DNA of 64,000 bases from Neonectria sp. B-13 (Eukaryota > Ascomycota > Sordariomycetes > Hypocreales > Nectriaceae): positions 3,227,296-3,291,295 of the forward strand of contig NOKP01000001.1 in the NCBI GenBank assembly GCA_002682825.1, written 5' to 3'. The position numbers and the translations under genes were made by a program. Position 1 is the first letter of the stretch. Each line of letters opens with the position of its first letter. This document shows, one piece after another, positions 34,539 through 44,112 of this stretch. The notes under the pieces are model-generated. The model searched no databases, was not told the origin of the DNA, and saw nothing but the letters and a program-made list of their open reading frames with translations.

Positions 34539-35032
34539 AGGAAGTGGTGGGCGAGAAGCGAGGTTGCTTGGTGTTCTAGTTGTCTAAGGCACTTGGGGAG
34601 AATGAACGACTTTGTTAGCCACCATAGCCACGACTCAGTAACGAGGATACAACTGCGTCGAATGTTCGTTCGACATCGTTTGATCATCATTCCTGAACTC
34701 CAACAAAAGTGGCGCTGTGCCAGAAGAGTGACAGAGTCCGCTGCTCATTAAAACCTGACTTCCTCGACGTGAGTGAGTCCCCCTTTGTTGGGGCTTCAAC
34801 CAACAGCAAAACTTCGTCTCCCGTCAACAACTCTTCAAAACGATCAGAAATCACAAATAACAGGACATCAAGACATTTTAAGAACCATTCAATTCCGCCT
34901 CACCACCATTGACCTCTTGAAGCCCCATCATAGTGACATCACGTGCCTCTCCACACCTGGAGCCCGACGAGTTTTCCCGTGGCACACGTTTGTGAAGCAT
35001 TTGACATATCACGACTCTCGCACCCAGACAAG
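34539..35032. other. Intergenic upstream of mtq2
   Basis: No gene seen. The ATCACGTG E-box at 34938-34945 lies 88 bp before the mtq2 ATG. Confidence 0.45.
34938..34945. promoter_or_regulatory. ATCACGTG E-box upstream of mtq2
   Basis: Matches the Cbf1-type consensus RTCACRTG. Promoter-proximal position; function inferred. Confidence 0.4.
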
Positions 35033-35794
35033 ATGCTGCCGACCCCAGACACATCCCACGTTCCCTACGAACGCGTCTACGAGCCCGCAGAGGACTCGTA
35101 TCTTCTCTTGGATGCCCTCTCCGCCGACTCTGAGAAGGCTTTCCTGCATGACGCCTTCTCCGACGCCGCGCCCCTGGTGGTCGAGGTCGGCACGGGCTCC
35201 GGCGTCGTCATCGGCTTCGTCCACGCGCACGCGAAGACCATCTTCGGAAGCGGCAGCGTCCTCACCGCCGGCGTGGACGTGAACGCCTTTGCTTGCCGCG
35301 CGACCGTCGCCACCGCCGCGAAGGCGCAGCTCGACAACCCGGGCTCGCACGGCATGTATCTGGGCTCCTGCATGGGCGACCTCACGGCGCCCTTGCGGGA
35401 GGGCGCCGTCGACGTCCTCATCTTCAACCCGCCGTATGTGCCGACGCCCGAGATGCCCGTCCGCCCGGACACTTTCGTCGCCGGCGACTTGGCGCCCGGC
35501 GCGAAGCCCTCCTTCGACGACGACTCGTACCTGCTGGCGCTGTCGTACGCCGGCGGCCGGGATGGCATGGAGACGACGGACCGCCTCGTCGAGGCGCTGC
35601 CTCGCGTGCTCTCCCGCCGTGGCTGCGCCTACATCCTCCTCTGCGCGCAAAACAAGCCCGATGCGGTGAAGCGGCACATCGAGGGGTTCGGTCCCGAGTG
35701 GCGGACCCTGACGGTCAGATCCAGCGGCAAGCAGGCCGGATGGGAGAAGCTGCAGATTGTACGGATATGGCGAGACTTTTCTGCGTCAGATTGA
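35033..35794 (+). CDS. mtq2: eRF1 glutamine methyltransferase (Mtq2/HEMK2/N6AMT1)
   Basis: Uninterrupted frame of 253 codons. Mtq2 with Trm112 methylates the Gln of the GGQ motif in release factor eRF1 and tunes termination. The N-terminal VYEPAEDSYLLLDAL is a family hallmark. Motif I is VVEVGTGSGVVIGF (about 49-62), and the amide-methyltransferase motif NPPYVPT starts at residue 132. The frame is open 30 codons further upstream without an ATG; I use the ATG 35033, where homology starts. Strongly G/C-ending codons produce long open shadows on the other strand. Human N6AMT1 is 214 residues, so this one is slightly longer, mainly in the loop after NPPY and at the C-terminus. Confidence 0.92.
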   Translation: MLPTPDTSHVPYERVYEPAEDSYLLLDALSADSEKAFLHDAFSDAAPLVVEVGTGSGVVIGFVHAHAKTIFGSGSVLTAGVDVNAFACRATVATAAKAQLDNPGSHGMYLGSCMGDLTAPLREGAVDVLIFNPPYVPTPEMPVRPDTFVAGDLAPGAKPSFDDDSYLLALSYAGGRDGMETTDRLVEALPRVLSRRGCAYILLCAQNKPDAVKRHIEGFGPEWRTLTVRSSGKQAGWEKLQIVRIWRDFSASD

Positions 35795-35804
35795 GATGGG
35801 TGAA

Positions 35805-35826
35805 AGAGAGAGAGAGAGAGAGAGAG
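35805..35826. repeat. AG dinucleotide microsatellite
   Basis: About eleven AG units just after the mtq2 stop codon. Confidence 0.8.
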
Positions 35827-36047
35827 GGTGGTGGCGTGCAAGAGCATGTATTTCAGATATCTTTCCATAACAAAGCGATACCCACCCGCCGATGATTCAT
35901 TCAATGTTTTATGGCCAATCATCCCAAAACGCCAGGTTCCATTTGCCGTTTAATATCGCCGAGATATCTTCGCATCCCCCCCTTCTGCCAACCACAGTTA
36001 CGGGGTCCAACTTCCTGTCTGGACCCTCCCCCTCATTAAGCCTCCGT

Positions 36048-36601
36048 CTATCCTCGTCGCGGACCACGGCCTCGGCCACGGCCTCCTCTGGGACCACCTC
36101 TTCCGCGTGGGCCCCCTCGGCCACCCCGATCCCCGGTCTCCTTGCGGGCCTTGTTCTTGGGCTTGGGCTGGTCGTCGATGAGTAGGGTGTCGAGGGGTAG
36201 CGAGTCAGGGAGGATGAAGTATCGGATGGTGGAGCCGCGGATGTTCATGGTGTCGAGGGAGATGGGTTCCTGGCCCCTCGCCGTCATCTTGACGGTGCGC
36301 AGGGCTGTGTTCATCTGGGGGGAGACGGAGGCGATGGTGCCGTGGACGATGGTGCCTGTGAATGCCGTGTCAGTGCTGCGATCCCGACACTCCTGTGTAG
36401 TCTTTGACGGAGCGGAACGAGGGGTAAGTGAACAGCCATACCATTTTTCAACTCAATTGTCACCGTCTCGTTGGCGCATTTCATCAGGAATCTGGTCGCG
36501 CCAAGTCAGTCGAGGAGCTCGTGCTTAAAAGAGAAGCTCAGCACAATCGGAGCACAAGGCTGAGGGGTGGAGGAGAGGACTGCCTACCGGACGAGCTTCA
36601 T
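36048..36601 (-). CDS. smd1: Small nuclear ribonucleoprotein SmD1
   Basis: Three exons: 36601-36588 (14 nt), 36491-36442 (50 nt) and 36355-36048, joined to 123 residues. It begins [20 protein letters not shown], as in nearly all eukaryotic SmD1, and the splices restore [20 protein letters not shown]. SmD1 is one of the seven Sm ring proteins that wrap U1, U2, U4 and U5 snRNAs. Sm1 and Sm2 motifs are intact ([19 protein letters not shown] and [20 protein letters not shown]). The tail is the typical Arg-Gly repeat ([20 protein letters not shown]), the target of symmetric arginine dimethylation and SMN-type binding. The first exon is so short that only homology reveals it. Divergent from cullin-3. 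Confidence 0.95.
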
Positions 36602-37385
36602 GTTGGCGGCCTCGGGGTGGTTGGATGTGCTACGGCGGCTGGGAGGGCTGTGAATGTAGGCGTGCAGACGTGCCGTGGAGGTCGGAGAGAGTCGGCGCGC
36701 TTTCGTCGTTCGGCGTCAGGCTGAAGCTACACGGCCTTGCGAAATTGTCGGTCGGGGAAAAATCGAGGTCGGAGCTTCCTGGTACGGCACGTGATGTCGT
36801 CCGAGAGAGGAGCTGCTGAGGCTGAGAAACGCAGGTGCCACAGGTGGTGCCTGCCTGGAATCTCGAGTCACGTGGCAGGCTGCGCGAGGTGAGATTCGGC
36901 GGAACGTTGTTCAACGCGCTGCTAATTGGGTGCCACCCGCACGTCTGTTATCGATAAGGCCCGACCCGCGGTTCATGGAGGAGGAAGGCAACTGGGGTCG
37001 CGCGGAGCGGACATAAATTACGGCGACCTCGTAACTTGAACCATGACAACCGCCACCAAGCCGGCCTGACGCCTGTACCCCGAGTTCCCCCCCGTACCCT
37101 GGGTCTTCCTTCACCTGGACATTCGGGGGAACTCCTAAAACATCTCCCCCGACGCGCCTGCCACCTTTGTCGTGCGTGCTGCCGCTCCGGAGACGCTCTG
37201 CCCGGTGGTCATTTACCCCACCATCCCCAGCATTCACCAACCGCTAGCAAGCTCAAGGCGACTCTTCCAGCTTCCAGCTTCCAGTTTCCAGCTTCCACGC
37301 AGCCGCCTTTTGTAACCCCGACAACGCGAACAACACGAATCGCCTTAGCAACACCAAGACCGATAGTACACAGGAGCTCGCAGCC
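36602..37385. promoter_or_regulatory. Bidirectional region between smd1 and cul3 with two E-boxes
   Basis: Two Cbf1-type boxes: 36788-36795 (ATCACGTG on the minus strand) and 36867-36874 (GTCACGTG on the plus strand), 74 bp apart. They lie 190-270 bp from the smd1 start and about 510-600 bp from cul3. No gene seen. Confidence 0.45.
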
Positions 37386-40070
37386 ATGATCTCAGGGCGT
37401 GGTGGTGGTGCTGGAGCGCGGGCTGGGCGTATCCGTCCACCCCGTCGTATTGTCCGTGTAAGTGCCTTAGGGAACCGCTGAACAGAGGTCGGCCTCTGCC
37501 TCTCTGGCTGGCTGATGCTGCTCATACTATCCATTATTAAACTGGCTAACTGTTGTCTGCTACAGCCAAATGGACCTGGCGAAAGTGCCGATTTCCAGGC
37601 GTGCTGGAGCATGCTGAAGGAAGCCCTCCGCGACATCCACAACAAAAACTGCAGTCGACTGTCATTCGAAGAACTCTACCGAGCGGCCTACAAAATCGTT
37701 CTTAAGAAGAAGGGGGAGGTGCTCTACGACCGAGTCAAAGAGTTTGAAGAGCAATGGTTTGCTGAGCATGTCATTCCCAAGATTGAGGTCCTCGTCACCA
37801 AGAGCTTGATCAATATTGGTGTCAATCGAACCTCGGCGACGTCGGTCAACGAGAGACGCCAGACGGGCGAGAAATTCTTAAAGGGGCTGCGAGACACCTG
37901 GGAAGACCACAATATGTCCATGAACATGACGGCCGACATCCTCATGTACCTCGACCGAGGATATACGCAACTCGAGTCCCAACGAGTCCCCATCTTTGCC
38001 ACCACAATCGCCCTTTTCCGGGATCACATCCTTCGCTCCTGTTTAAACGCAAACACTCGGGACCAGGTCATTGACATCCTGATATCGGTCATCCTTGACC
38101 AGGTCGACATGGAGCGAGAGGGCGACATTATTGATAGGAATCTTATCCGAAGCTGCAGCCGAATGCTCAGCTGTCTATACGAGACAGAGGAGGAAAACGA
38201 AAACGAAAAGCTCTATCTGACCGTCTTCGAACCTCGATTTTTACACAACAGCAAAGCCTTCTACTCTGCGGAATGCGAGAAGCTCCTGCGAGAATCCGAT
38301 GCTGGTGCTTGGCTACGACATACCCAGCAGCGACTGAACGAGGAGTCCGATCGGTGCGAAACCACAATTGAGGTGGAAACATTACCAAAGGTCACCAACA
38401 CTATCGACCAAGAGCTTATTGTTGCCCACCTGTCGGATTTCCTGGCTTTGGAGGGTAGTGGGTTGAAGTGGATGATCGATAATGACAAGATTGATGAGCT
38501 TTCCATCCTCTACCGACTGATCTCGAGAGTCGATGAGAAGAAGACTGCGCTACGAGATATCTTGCAACGACGAGTGGTCGAGTTGGGTATTGAGATTGAG
38601 AATGTGCTGAAGAACACCGACTTTTCAACTGCTCATGGCGATGGTGAAGAGGGTGGCGAAGGAGAGAAGACCAAGACATTGAATCCAGCAGCACAGCAGA
38701 CCGCAGCTGCTATCAAATGGGTGGATGATGTGCTGCGTCTCAAGGACAAGTTCGATAACCTTTGGGTTCAGTGCTTCCAGGACGACTTAATCATTCAGAG
38801 CGCCCTCACCAAGAGTTTCTCTGACTTCATCAACATGTTCAATCGAAGCTCTGAATATGTGTCTCTCTTCATCGATGATAACTTGAAGCGAGGCATCAAG
38901 GGCAAGACGGAGGCCGAAGTTGATGTTGTGCTCGAGAAGGCTATCATTCTGATTCGGTACCTTCAGGACAGAGACCTATTCCAGACATACTACCAAAGGC
39001 ACTTGGCGAGGCGGCTTCTTCACGGGAAATCGGAAAGCTCCGACGTTGAGAAGCAGATCATTTCCCGCATGAAGCAAGAAATGGGCCAGCAATTCACCAG
39101 CAAGTTCGAGGGCATGTTCAGGGACCTGGTCACCTCCGCCGAGCTTACATCCAACTACCGAGACCATATTCACTCCGTTGGAGACGGCAGTAAGACTATC
39201 GATCTTCACATTAATGTCCTCACCACCAACTACTGGCCACCGGAGGTCATGGGCCGAACTGCTCAAATTGGCGATGGGTCGCGGGTGACCTGTACATACC
39301 CACCTGAGCTTACGCGGCTGCAGGCGAGCTTCGAACAGTTCTACCTGACGAACCGTAATGGGCGAAAACTGACCTGGATTGGTACTACGGGTAGCGCCGA
39401 CGTCAAGTGTACCTTCCCCATAATCCCTGGCAAATCTGGTCCGCTGGCTCGAGAGCGCAGGTATGAGATGAACGTGCCGACCTTTGCCATGGTTGTGCTG
39501 CTTCTCTTCAACGAGCTTGAGGAAGGCGGATCTTTGTCTTTTGAGCAGATCCAGGACAAGACCAGCATCTCAACTTCAGACCTCATGAGAACCCTGACGG
39601 CAATTGCTGTTGCGCCCAAGTCCCGAGTCTTGCTCAAGGATCCTCTTACCAAATCGGTCAAGGCCGGGGACAAGTTTTCGTTCAACGCAGCCTTCCAGAG
39701 CAAGGCAATTCGGATCAAAGCACCCATTATCAACGCTGTTTCTAAAGTTGAGGATAATTCCGAGAGAAGGAGCACCGAGGAGAAAAACAACCAGACAAGA
39801 GCTCACATTGTTGATGCTGCAATCGTAAGAATCATGAAGTACGTATTGCCTATGTTTTTGCGACCTTGATATGATTATACTAACTCTTACAGGTCCCGCA
39901 AGGAACTCAGCCACTCGCAGCTCGTTAGCGAAGTTCTCACGCAACTATCAAGCCGCTTCCGACCCGAGGTATCACTCATCAAGAAACGTATTGAGGACCT
40001 CATCGCAAGAGAATACCTCGAGCGGCCCGATGAGGATGGCTCGCCGTCGCTCTACCGCTACGTGGCCTAA
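37386..40070 (+). CDS. cul3: Cullin-3 scaffold of Cul3-RING ubiquitin ligases
   Basis: Three exons, 37386-37457, 37566-39838 and 39893-40070, give 840 residues. Cul3 bridges BTB-domain adaptors (N-terminal helical repeats) and the RING protein Rbx1 (C-terminal cullin-homology domain). Hallmarks: [19 protein letters not shown] in the first repeat, [34 protein letters not shown] then [12 protein letters not shown] in the cullin domain, and the C-terminal winged helix [20 protein letters not shown] ending SPSLYRYVA. The neddylation lysine in VRIMK is residue 782, and intron 2 cuts its AAG codon after the second base. The 24-residue first exon is Arg/Gly-rich. The NEDD8 E1 subunit UBA3 is encoded 19 kb downstream. 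Confidence 0.95.
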
Positions 40071-40628
40071 GCCTACGCGTTGAAAATGACACGAGTCACG
40101 AATGACGAAGAAAAGAAAGCAAAATTTAACTATGGCTCGCACGGCGTTTGGGGGCAGGAGAACCGTTGATTTAGCTGGGCGTTGCCCCTGAGCATGGTCT
40201 TGGACAGCGTGGCATCGGGGCTGAGAAGGGTGTTGCCCCATTTACCTAGAAGTGCATTGTATGCAGGCATTTGCTGTGATGTACATGGCTATAATCAAAG
40301 TAAATATTTTTATCTTATATGATATGGTACGGATGCTTGAGTTCAGTCCTCACAATGTGGTTTGTAGTCGAAGACCCCGTCTTTTGAGGAATCACGTGAT
40401 ATGGCGGGCGAAGCCAGGAATCGGCGACAACCTGCGTCACTGCTGCTTCGTTGATTTTGGAAGTGAACGACCCTTTGCACCAGGAAAAACGACCCGCGCG
40501 CTCATTAGAACCTCTATTACGAGCCGTTACCGCATATTTCCGTCATCTTTGTGCCACCGAGGACCCCTAAACCTCCACGAAACTCACCCGCGCCCTGGTC
40601 CATCTCACCCACCTGAACCACCAACACG
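40071..40628. other. Intergenic: cul3 3' region and lsm2 promoter
   Basis: No gene seen. The palindromic ATCACGTGAT at 40391-40400 lies about 230 bp before the lsm2 start. Confidence 0.45.
40391..40400. promoter_or_regulatory. ATCACGTGAT palindromic E-box upstream of lsm2
   Basis: Perfect 10-bp palindrome with a CACGTG core, Cbf1-type on both strands. Confidence 0.4.
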
Positions 40629-41141
40629 ATGCTCTTCTTCAGGTACGCAACCCCCCCCGCGGATGAGCCCGTTATCCCTGGCGCCGTGCGAATATCTGGG
40701 GGCGTTTTTAGCTGATGCGACGCTGCAGTTTCTTCAAGACGCTCATCGACCATGAGGTCACCGTCGAGCTCAAGAACGACATCCAGCTCAAGGGCACCCT
40801 CAAGAGCGTCGACCAGTACCTCAACATCAAGCTCGACGACATCCAGGTCGTCGATGAGCTCAAGTACCCGCATCTGGTGCGCAAACACGCTTCTTTTTTT
40901 CCCTACCGCGCGCGGGGGCTTGCAAAACACTGACAACTTCGCTGTAGAGCTCCGTCAAGAACGTCTTCATCCGCGGCTCTGTGGTGCGTTACGTCCACCT
41001 GCCCGGGACGTCGGTGGACACGCAGCTGCTTGAGGACGCAACCCGAAGAGGTAAGCCACAAGAAAGCCATTGAGCGCATGGGAAGATACTGACGATGGGG
41101 GAAATATAGAAGCGGCGGCTCAGCAGGCCAAGGCCAAGTGA
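40629..41141 (+). CDS. lsm2: U6 snRNA-associated Sm-like protein LSM2
   Basis: Four exons: 40629-40642, 40729-40876, 40948-41050 and 41110-41141, giving 98 residues. The joined start is MLFFSFFKTLIDHEVTVELK. Sm1 is GTLKSVDQYLNIKLDDI, and Sm2 is VKNVFIRGSVVRYVHLP, followed by DTQLLEDATRREAAAQQ, all as in human LSM2. LSM2 belongs both to the nuclear Lsm2-8 ring on the U6 3' end and to the cytoplasmic Lsm1-7 ring in mRNA decay. Exon 1 (14 nt) and exon 4 (32 nt) are too short to stand out alone. This is the fourth spliceosome-related gene in the window. Converges on the Snm1 gene. Confidence 0.94.
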
Positions 41142-41541
41142 GCGGATTGATTACCAGGATTGCTCCAGGCGTGATGCGTCGTGATCTGGCTGGGAGGAAC
41201 GCTTATTGCATGGATGGTGTACTGACAAAGCGGATGATGGGATATTCGTGCGGCGTTGGCTCCTGATACGGATAATGAAATACCAAGTGCCACTTTGTGC
41301 AGCTCCCCGGATGTCCTAGGCGTGTAGTTGGTGTTGCAGGCAGATGAAGCAAGATCACAACGACGAGGAGATATTGCAAGAGAAGATCCGGCCGCGAAGA
41401 ACGCTGCCGCTATCTCTAGGTGTCATTGGGTTGTCTAGGGGTTGCCACGCTATTCAGACTATCAAGTTACCTAGAGGTCATCATGCCCAGGGGTCATCTA
41501 CCTATCTGTTGGCATCCAATGCAAGCTACCCAGATATGTTG
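41142..41541. other. Convergent 3' intergenic region, lsm2/pso2
   Basis: About 400 bp between convergent stop codons. A TCTAGG/TACCTAGAGGTCAT-type direct similarity occurs at about 41415-41490. No gene seen. Confidence 0.4.
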
Positions 41542-44112
41542 TCACCACCATGCTCCACCTCCCTTGCCAGACTTTCCATCCCACAAGGCGTTATTCTCGT
41601 CATCTTCGCCCTCAATTAGCGGCATCACTATCCCTCCTCTTCTCCTCTCGGCTATCCACCGATCGATCCACCCCTTCATTCGTTTCCTCGACTGCTCACT
41701 ACCCACGTTCACAGTTGGGATCACCTTTTCAATTCTCAGGCTCATGACAAACATGGCCAGCTCCCGGAAGCTGCTGTGTTCCGAGTAGGGTACGCCAAAG
41801 CACATCGCCTCTTTGGTGCTTCCTCTCTGCGCAACAAAGTCCTTATACTTGAACCGCGTCCGCCAACCTTTGCCGTGAAGGATCTGGTCACTCTGTATGC
41901 TGCCAGGAGAGGTGTTGGCCCCGACGGTTTTGCCATTGGCGGGTCGGAAGTTCCATCCACTTGGACGAAACCCCACGATACGACTGAAGTGAGGCTTGTA
42001 AGTGTTCAGGTATTCTTGAAGAGTCTCGGCACGAATTTCCATGAGCATTTGCATGTGCACCTGTGCCTCGCGGGGATTGGAGGTAAGCAGCGCTGTCAGC
42101 TCTGGATCGTCGAGCTGCTTGCATATTTTGATCTTGCCAGGTGATGCAAATATCTTGGACCCCAGGGCTTTTGCAATCGCAATACAAATACGCTCCTTTC
42201 CAATCGAGTAGGTGCCACAAATCACTAGCAGCCGTTGTTTAGGTCCGACCTTTTTCTCAGACTGATCACTCTCGCTAGACTTGTCGCTTTGAAAGAACTT
42301 GCTAACAGTTGGCGTCCCCGAAGAGTTTGCTGACTTGTCCCAGACGTCGTCTTTGCAGTTGGGATCGGGTGATATTGATCCAATTAAGTCTGCACAGGCC
42401 TTGATGACATCGTTTTGGGGAGGAAAAGAGTATCGGGGATTGAGATAGGTGGTGTCGAGATAGCATATGTCAATCTTCTGCTGCTTGACCTTTCCTGAAA
42501 TGGAGTCGACCACTTCGGGTTTGAGGAGTGAGTGAGTGACATGGGCAGGGCACGCTCGAAAGTCACCACAATGTAGTATGCGTTGTACCCGGCCATTTGA
42601 ACCCTTGCCCATGGTCTTCTGGAAGAGGAAAAGGGAACTTCCGGGACAGTGGTTTGCTGGAATCATGGTGACAGTAGCGCCCTCGGTTCCCGGGATATCG
42701 TAGGACTTCTCAAACTCGAGCTCCACAACCCACTTCGCGGCCGTTCGGAGTTGTTGCTTGACAAGACTGCCGGTGACCTTACTGCAATATATCGGTCCAT
42801 GTCTCCAGTTTGCCGTCAGGCCAATGTAATGGTCGCTATGGAAATGACTCAAGAAGTAAGCCTTGCAGCCCTCCACCGCTCCGTAGCGAAACGCATCTAC
42901 GCAGATAAAGAACCCAGGCATAATTTTGTAGAACGGGCATGTCCTCTCATACGCCGGCCTGCCCCGGGATGAAGTTTCAGCGGCAGCGGCTGTTGCCCAA
43001 GCTGAATCCTCGGCATTGTTGGACATGAGCTTTGAGAATGCAGACTTCGGTGCGTCCCCAATAGCGTTGGTGTCAAAAGGATTAGCTTGACCAGGTCTAG
43101 GGACTGCTGCTCGGGCAAATCGTTTGCTGATATCACCGGACTCGACCTCGGATGTCTCCTTTGGCTTATCCGGCGCTGCGTTCTCCAATCGTGGTAAGGG
43201 GATCGGGTTGCCATCCAGGCACGCGTTAACGTGGCGAGTAGCTTCGTCTGCGGAAATCCCGGCTAAGCTGCCATTGCAGATTGGGCAGCTTTCTATCATT
43301 GATCCATCATCGAGGGGTTCGTCCGCTAGATCCTCGCTCGAGAATCCCCCCGCTTCCTCAGCTTCAAGGCGGGCTTGCTCCCGCATGAACATCATCTCGC
43401 GCATTTCTTCACCCTCAAAGTCTTCGGTATCAAGTTCGGTTATATCGGCATATTCCTCGGGACCATGGTATTGTTCGTGTGTAGAGTCTTCCTGTTTGAG
43501 CGTTGCGGGATCGTCCACCTTGTCCTTCTCCTCGTCCTTAGCAAAATCGTCTAATTGAACCTCTTTACTCGGGGATAGTTCCGCACATTGGCTAGTCTTT
43601 TGTAATTTCGGTTCCTCTGGGTCGACAGAGTCGTCCGCTTCGTCTTCGCTATCAGAATCAATCACGAAACCGGTCTTGATGCGTGTCTTAGAGGTCTTGG
43701 GCCGAGAGTCATCCTTGGTTTTGGCTGGTGAAGAGGGGAGTTCCTCCTTGACGGCATCCTCTTTCGTTGACCTCTCTTCTGGCTCCTGGCTTAGCTTCCT
43801 CCTTTTGTTTGAGTGTTCGACTTCATTATATCGTTCGGGTTCGTCTGCACTGTAGAGATCTTCCTTGAAGTCGGGGGTAGTTTCCGACGTATCCACAAAG
43901 AGGGAGTCATCCTTCTTCTCAGCCTTCTGGAAGAAATTCAGAATGCTAGGGTTCGGCCTGGCTTCCACAAAGAGGGAATCCTCTTTCTTCTCGGCTTTCT
44001 TAAAGAAGGTTAGGATGCTGGCGTTCGGTTTGGCGGGCTTCCTCGAGAACTGGGCACTAGAGGTGGGTTTCCTGGGTGTGTGGGAACGGCTCGATTTCGT
44101 TGACGCAACCAT
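41542..44112 (-). CDS. pso2: DNA crosslink-repair nuclease Snm1/Pso2
   Basis: Uninterrupted frame, 856 residues from the ATG 44112. Another in-frame ATG exists at 44343, adding 77 residues rich in Pro/Leu with no charge pattern; I prefer 44112 because basic, nuclear-protein-like sequence (STKSSRSHTPRKP) starts there. Snm1/Pso2 is a metallo-beta-lactamase/beta-CASP 5' exonuclease that digests past interstrand crosslinks. Seen in order: two near-identical motifs NASILTFF and NPSILNFF 24 residues apart (30-37 and 54-61), resembling PCNA-interacting boxes with Asn in place of Gln; a long acidic linker; a UBZ4 zinc finger (CPICNGSL...HVNAC, about 272-300); the metal-binding SHFHSDHYIGL (about 416-426); and the beta-CASP end PYSEHSSFREL (about 775). 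The enzyme looks complete. Confidence 0.92.
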   Translation of the reverse strand: MVASTKSSRSHTPRKPTSSAQFSRKPAKPNASILTFFKKAEKKEDSLFVEARPNPSILNFFQKAEKKDDSLFVDTSETTPDFKEDLYSADEPERYNEVEHSNKRRKLSQEPEERSTKEDAVKEELPSSPAKTKDDSRPKTSKTRIKTGFVIDSDSEDEADDSVDPEEPKLQKTSQCAELSPSKEVQLDDFAKDEEKDKVDDPATLKQEDSTHEQYHGPEEYADITELDTEDFEGEEMREMMFMREQARLEAEEAGGFSSEDLADEPLDDGSMIESCPICNGSLAGISADEATRHVNACLDGNPIPLPRLENAAPDKPKETSEVESGDISKRFARAAVPRPGQANPFDTNAIGDAPKSAFSKLMSNNAEDSAWATAAAAETSSRGRPAYERTCPFYKIMPGFFICVDAFRYGAVEGCKAYFLSHFHSDHYIGLTANWRHGPIYCSKVTGSLVKQQLRTAAKWVVELEFEKSYDIPGTEGATVTMIPANHCPGSSLFLFQKTMGKGSNGRVQRILHCGDFRACPAHVTHSLLKPEVVDSISGKVKQQKIDICYLDTTYLNPRYSFPPQNDVIKACADLIGSISPDPNCKDDVWDKSANSSGTPTVSKFFQSDKSSESDQSEKKVGPKQRLLVICGTYSIGKERICIAIAKALGSKIFASPGKIKICKQLDDPELTALLTSNPREAQVHMQMLMEIRAETLQEYLNTYKPHFSRIVGFRPSGWNFRPANGKTVGANTSPGSIQSDQILHGKGWRTRFKYKDFVAQRGSTKEAMCFGVPYSEHSSFRELAMFVMSLRIEKVIPTVNVGSEQSRKRMKGWIDRWIAERRRGGIVMPLIEGEDDENNALWDGKSGKGGGAWW

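Noticed and set aside
35009..35677. 222-codon minus-strand frame across mtq2
   Set aside because: Antisense shadow caused by G/C-ending codons of the methyltransferase gene.
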